The notes beneath the pieces are model-generated. The model was not told the origin of the DNA, ran no database searches, and saw nothing but the letters and a program-made list of their open reading frames with translations. From Hyphococcus lacteus (GTDB lineage: Bacteria; Pseudomonadota; Alphaproteobacteria; Caulobacterales; Parvularculaceae), in the NCBI RefSeq assembly GCF_041058985.1, contig NZ_JBEHZE010000002.1, positions 1 to 64,000 on the forward strand: a stretch of 64,000 nucleotides of DNA, given 5' to 3'. Each line of letters opens with the position of its first letter. The stretch's first letter is position 1. This document shows, one piece after another, positions 61,820 through 64,000 of this stretch. The position numbers and the translations under genes were made by a program.

Positions 61820-62674
61820 TCAAAGCGCTTTGATCAGGCAATCCTGCCCACGCTCTTTGAGGCCTGCACAATAAGTCTTTGCCGCATCAGAAGATGAGAA
61901 AGGCCCAATACGCAAACGATGATAAACGCCGCGATCACCGAGGTCCGCCCGCTCTACGTCAGGTGATTTACCGTCGAGATAACCATCGAGCTTTGTTTGC
62001 AGCCGTGACCACTGAGCCATGGCTTCGTCATTTGAACGGAACGCCCCGACCTGAACAACATGAGTACCGCCACTCGCCGCGGCAGAATTGCGCGACGCCG
62101 GACGGACATTACTCGCCGTTGTTGCGGGGGTCACGCTAACTGTTGCCGGTGCTGTATTTCGTGCCGTATCCTTGGGCTTTGGTGTCGGTGCCGTTTCAGG
62201 CCCCAGCGTTGCAGCATCTTCTTGTTTCAAGCTCGCGAGACGATCTTCGACTTCATCGGTGATGTCGGTGGTCGTTGTTTCTGCCTGAGATGCGAGTGCA
62301 CCAATGGTGTCTTCTACATTGCGTGTAACTGGCTCTTCCGGGCCTTCGGCCAAGGTTGTCACTGGCTCCGGGTCGTTGCCGTCAAGCGCGTCATAAACTT
62401 CGCGGTCGGCAACAGTCTCGGAATTGTCAGCGGTTTCAATCTTGATCGGCTCAGGATCAGCAGCAACATAAGGCATCTCAGCCGCACCACCCTCGCGTCC
62501 GGCTTTCATGCCTTGGTTATAAGATATCCACACCACCGACACAAAAGCGCCGATCATGACAATACCCATGATCAATACGACTAGTCCCGACAGGCCGCGA
62601 TCATCATCATCGTCGAACTCGTCATATTCTTGATAGTCGTCTTCGTAGGTCTCTTCATGTGCTGCGTTGGTCAT
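61820..62674 (-). CDS. SPOR-domain membrane protein
   Basis: A 284-residue protein with an acidic cytoplasmic start (EDDYQEYDEFDDDDDRG), one membrane span at about residues 29-50, a long proline- and threonine-rich periplasmic linker and a C-terminal SPOR domain (HVVQVGAFRSNDEAMAQWSRL, then YHRLRIGPFSSSDAAKTYC). SPOR domains bind denuded glycan at the division site. ATG 62674 has AGGAG upstream. The place before nagZ is conserved. Confidence 0.9.
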   Translation of the reverse strand: MTNAAHEETYEDDYQEYDEFDDDDDRGLSGLVVLIMGIVMIGAFVSVVWISYNQGMKAGREGGAAEMPYVAADPEPIKIETADNSETVADREVYDALDGNDPEPVTTLAEGPEEPVTRNVEDTIGALASQAETTTTDITDEVEDRLASLKQEDAATLGPETAPTPKPKDTARNTAPATVSVTPATTASNVRPASRNSAAASGGTHVVQVGAFRSNDEAMAQWSRLQTKLDGYLDGKSPDVERADLGDRGVYHRLRIGPFSSSDAAKTYCAGLKERGQDCLIKAL

Positions 62675-62901
62675 GGTCCTAAACCGCTCCTTGGCAGACG
62701 TCGTTATCATAACGTCTGTATCATCTGTATGCGCCCGAAAGTCATAGGCGCGCTAATTCATAACGCAAGAGCGTTTGTCTAATCGCTCTTTTACGAACAC
62801 TGCCGCAGAACTGCGGGCGCTCTGAAAATTCCCACCCGATTCGGCCACCCGAATCGCTTTGCGTCGTTCATTCTACCACCTTAGCGCCAAATGATGGAGC
62901 T

Positions 62902-64000
62902 TTAGCCGTCAAATTCGACACCAAAAAGGCGGCGATACTCGCGCGAGGCATATCGGTCGGTCATTCCTGCAATATAATCACAAACTACGCGCGCAAGCCT
63001 TGCTTCGCTTGCCCCCTCATAGCGCCCACGCCATTCTGGCGGCAATGTTTCTGGCTCGTGGAAAAACAAGTCGAACAAAGATTTAATGATTCTCTTTGCC
63101 TGACTGCGCGCACGATTGACCTTGTAGTGACGATACATATTCTCGTGAAGAAACGCGCGCAAACCACTGAGATCTCGATCCATCTCTGGGGAAAATGCAC
63201 TGTAAGCTTGCTTCGCACGGCGCACAGCATCCGCACTGGCGGGCTTACCCTCCGCAAGCCGTCGCTTGGTTTCCTGCAAGACATCGACAACCATTGCGCC
63301 AATTAGATCTGAAACAGCCTCAGCAATCAGGATATCACGGGGCGCATCGGGGAAACGCGCTTCGGCATCGCGCAATGCGGAACCAACAAGCGGCACTTCG
63401 CGCGCTGCCGCAAAATCAAAAAGCCCCGCTCGAAGCCCATCATCAACATCATGATTGTTATAAGCGATATCATCCGCCAGCGCCGAGACCTGCGCTTCTA
63501 GCGATGGATATGTCGCAAGCCAAAGATCATGCCCTTTGGCATATTCAACGATGGCCGCTGGTAATGGGTCATTCTTTTGCGCAAGCGGCCCGGTCAATGG
63601 CCCATTATGTTTGACGACGCCCTCTAATGTTTCCCAGGTAAGGTTCAGCCCATCAAATTCTGCGTGTCGGCGTTCTAGTTTCGTCAAAAGGCGTAATGTT
63701 TGAGCGTTGTGATCAAAACCGTCATATTTTGCCATGCATTCGACCAGAACATCTTCACCTGTATGGCCAAATGGTGGGTGACCAAGGTCATGCGCCAAGG
63801 CAAGACATTCCGCGAGGTCTTCATCAAGTTTGAGCGCGCGGGCGAGCGTTCGGGCGATCTGGGCAACCTCTAGAGAATGGGTCAGACGCGTTCGGTAATG
63901 ATCACCCTCCTGAGAGACGAAAACCTGCGTTTTGTGCTTTAGCCGACGAAAAGCCACCGCATGAACAACCCGGTCGCGGTCGCGCTGGAACGGCGTGCGG
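62902..64000 (-). CDS. dgt: Deoxyguanosinetriphosphate triphosphohydrolase (5' end outside the window)
   Basis: An HD-domain dNTPase. The frame is open to the right edge and starts in view with RTPFQRDRDRVVHAVAFRR, so about 366 residues are visible and the N-terminus is missing. Metal ligands are in TRLTHSLEVAQIA, LALAHDLGHPPFGHTG and DDIAYNNHDVDDGL. It splits dGTP or other dNTPs into nucleoside and triphosphate. The 227 nt between it and the SPOR gene contain nothing recognised. Confidence 0.95.
   Translation of the reverse strand, partial: RTPFQRDRDRVVHAVAFRRLKHKTQVFVSQEGDHYRTRLTHSLEVAQIARTLARALKLDEDLAECLALAHDLGHPPFGHTGEDVLVECMAKYDGFDHNAQTLRLLTKLERRHAEFDGLNLTWETLEGVVKHNGPLTGPLAQKNDPLPAAIVEYAKGHDLWLATYPSLEAQVSALADDIAYNNHDVDDGLRAGLFDFAAAREVPLVGSALRDAEARFPDAPRDILIAEAVSDLIGAMVVDVLQETKRRLAEGKPASADAVRRAKQAYSAFSPEMDRDLSGLRAFLHENMYRHYKVNRARSQAKRIIKSLFDLFFHEPETLPPEWRGRYEGASEARLARVVCDYIAGMTDRYASREYRRLFGVEFDG

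Overview
The window looks like the chromosome of an alphaproteobacterium of moderate GC, closest in gene order and content to dimorphic or prosthecate marine lineages (Hyphomonadales/Caulobacterales or Parvularculales). Pointers are a DUF1153 SciP-type CtrA antagonist, a MucR-type regulator, the block bamE / ubiquinol-cytochrome-c chaperone / DUF177 / plsX / fabH / ihfA / merR / tRNA-Pro, and the block dgt / SPOR / nagZ / scpA / scpB / tatABC / serS / surE / nlpD. No species can be named from the sequence alone.

Layout. 1-12.2 kb is a peptide-scavenging locus: an M14 carboxypeptidase, a creatininase-family amidohydrolase, an S9 prolyl-oligopeptidase-type peptidase, and a TonB-dependent receptor with its own FecI-type sigma factor and FecR. 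12.2-17.0 kb is a decayed patch: an FMN-reductase pseudogene, an intact D-serine-dehydratase-like gene, a gene tail, an IS3-family element whose OrfA carries two compensating indels, and a transposase remnant. 17.0-24.0 kb is a cbb3 oxidase operon (ccoN-O-Q-P, a small membrane protein, a DUF2189 protein, ccoI, ccoS) in which no ccoG is present.

24.4-35.1 kb is the accessory heart of the window. A seven-repeat type II-C CRISPR array is followed by cas2 and by only the catalytic C-terminal part of cas1. Cas9, the Cas1 N-terminus and any recognisable tracrRNA are missing. The cas1 break lies directly against a block of about 9.3 kb that ends in a large serine recombinase preceded by DUF3489 and DUF2924 genes. 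Its cargo is (i) a three-gene cluster that I cannot match to a named system: a small beta-rich protein, a protein with ten N-terminal cysteines and a DUF4417-like body, and a GHKL-type ATPase; and (ii) a nuclease plus Ski2-like helicase pair resembling Hachiman. The simplest reading is that an integrating defence island broke, or later replaced, a type II-C CRISPR-Cas locus.

35.4-64 kb is mostly core genome: tRNA-Tyr and an RlmB-type methyltransferase; a stress module of GST, HAD hydrolase, carboxymuconolactone decarboxylase, ECF41 sigma factor (with a textbook ECF41 promoter in front of the decarboxylase) and AidB-type acyl-CoA dehydrogenase; lipid synthesis (plsX, fabH); thiL-nusB-nrdR-glyA; mucR; sciP; an FlhF-like GTPase; then cell envelope, Tat export, chromosome condensation and nucleotide genes up to a dGTPase that runs off the right edge.
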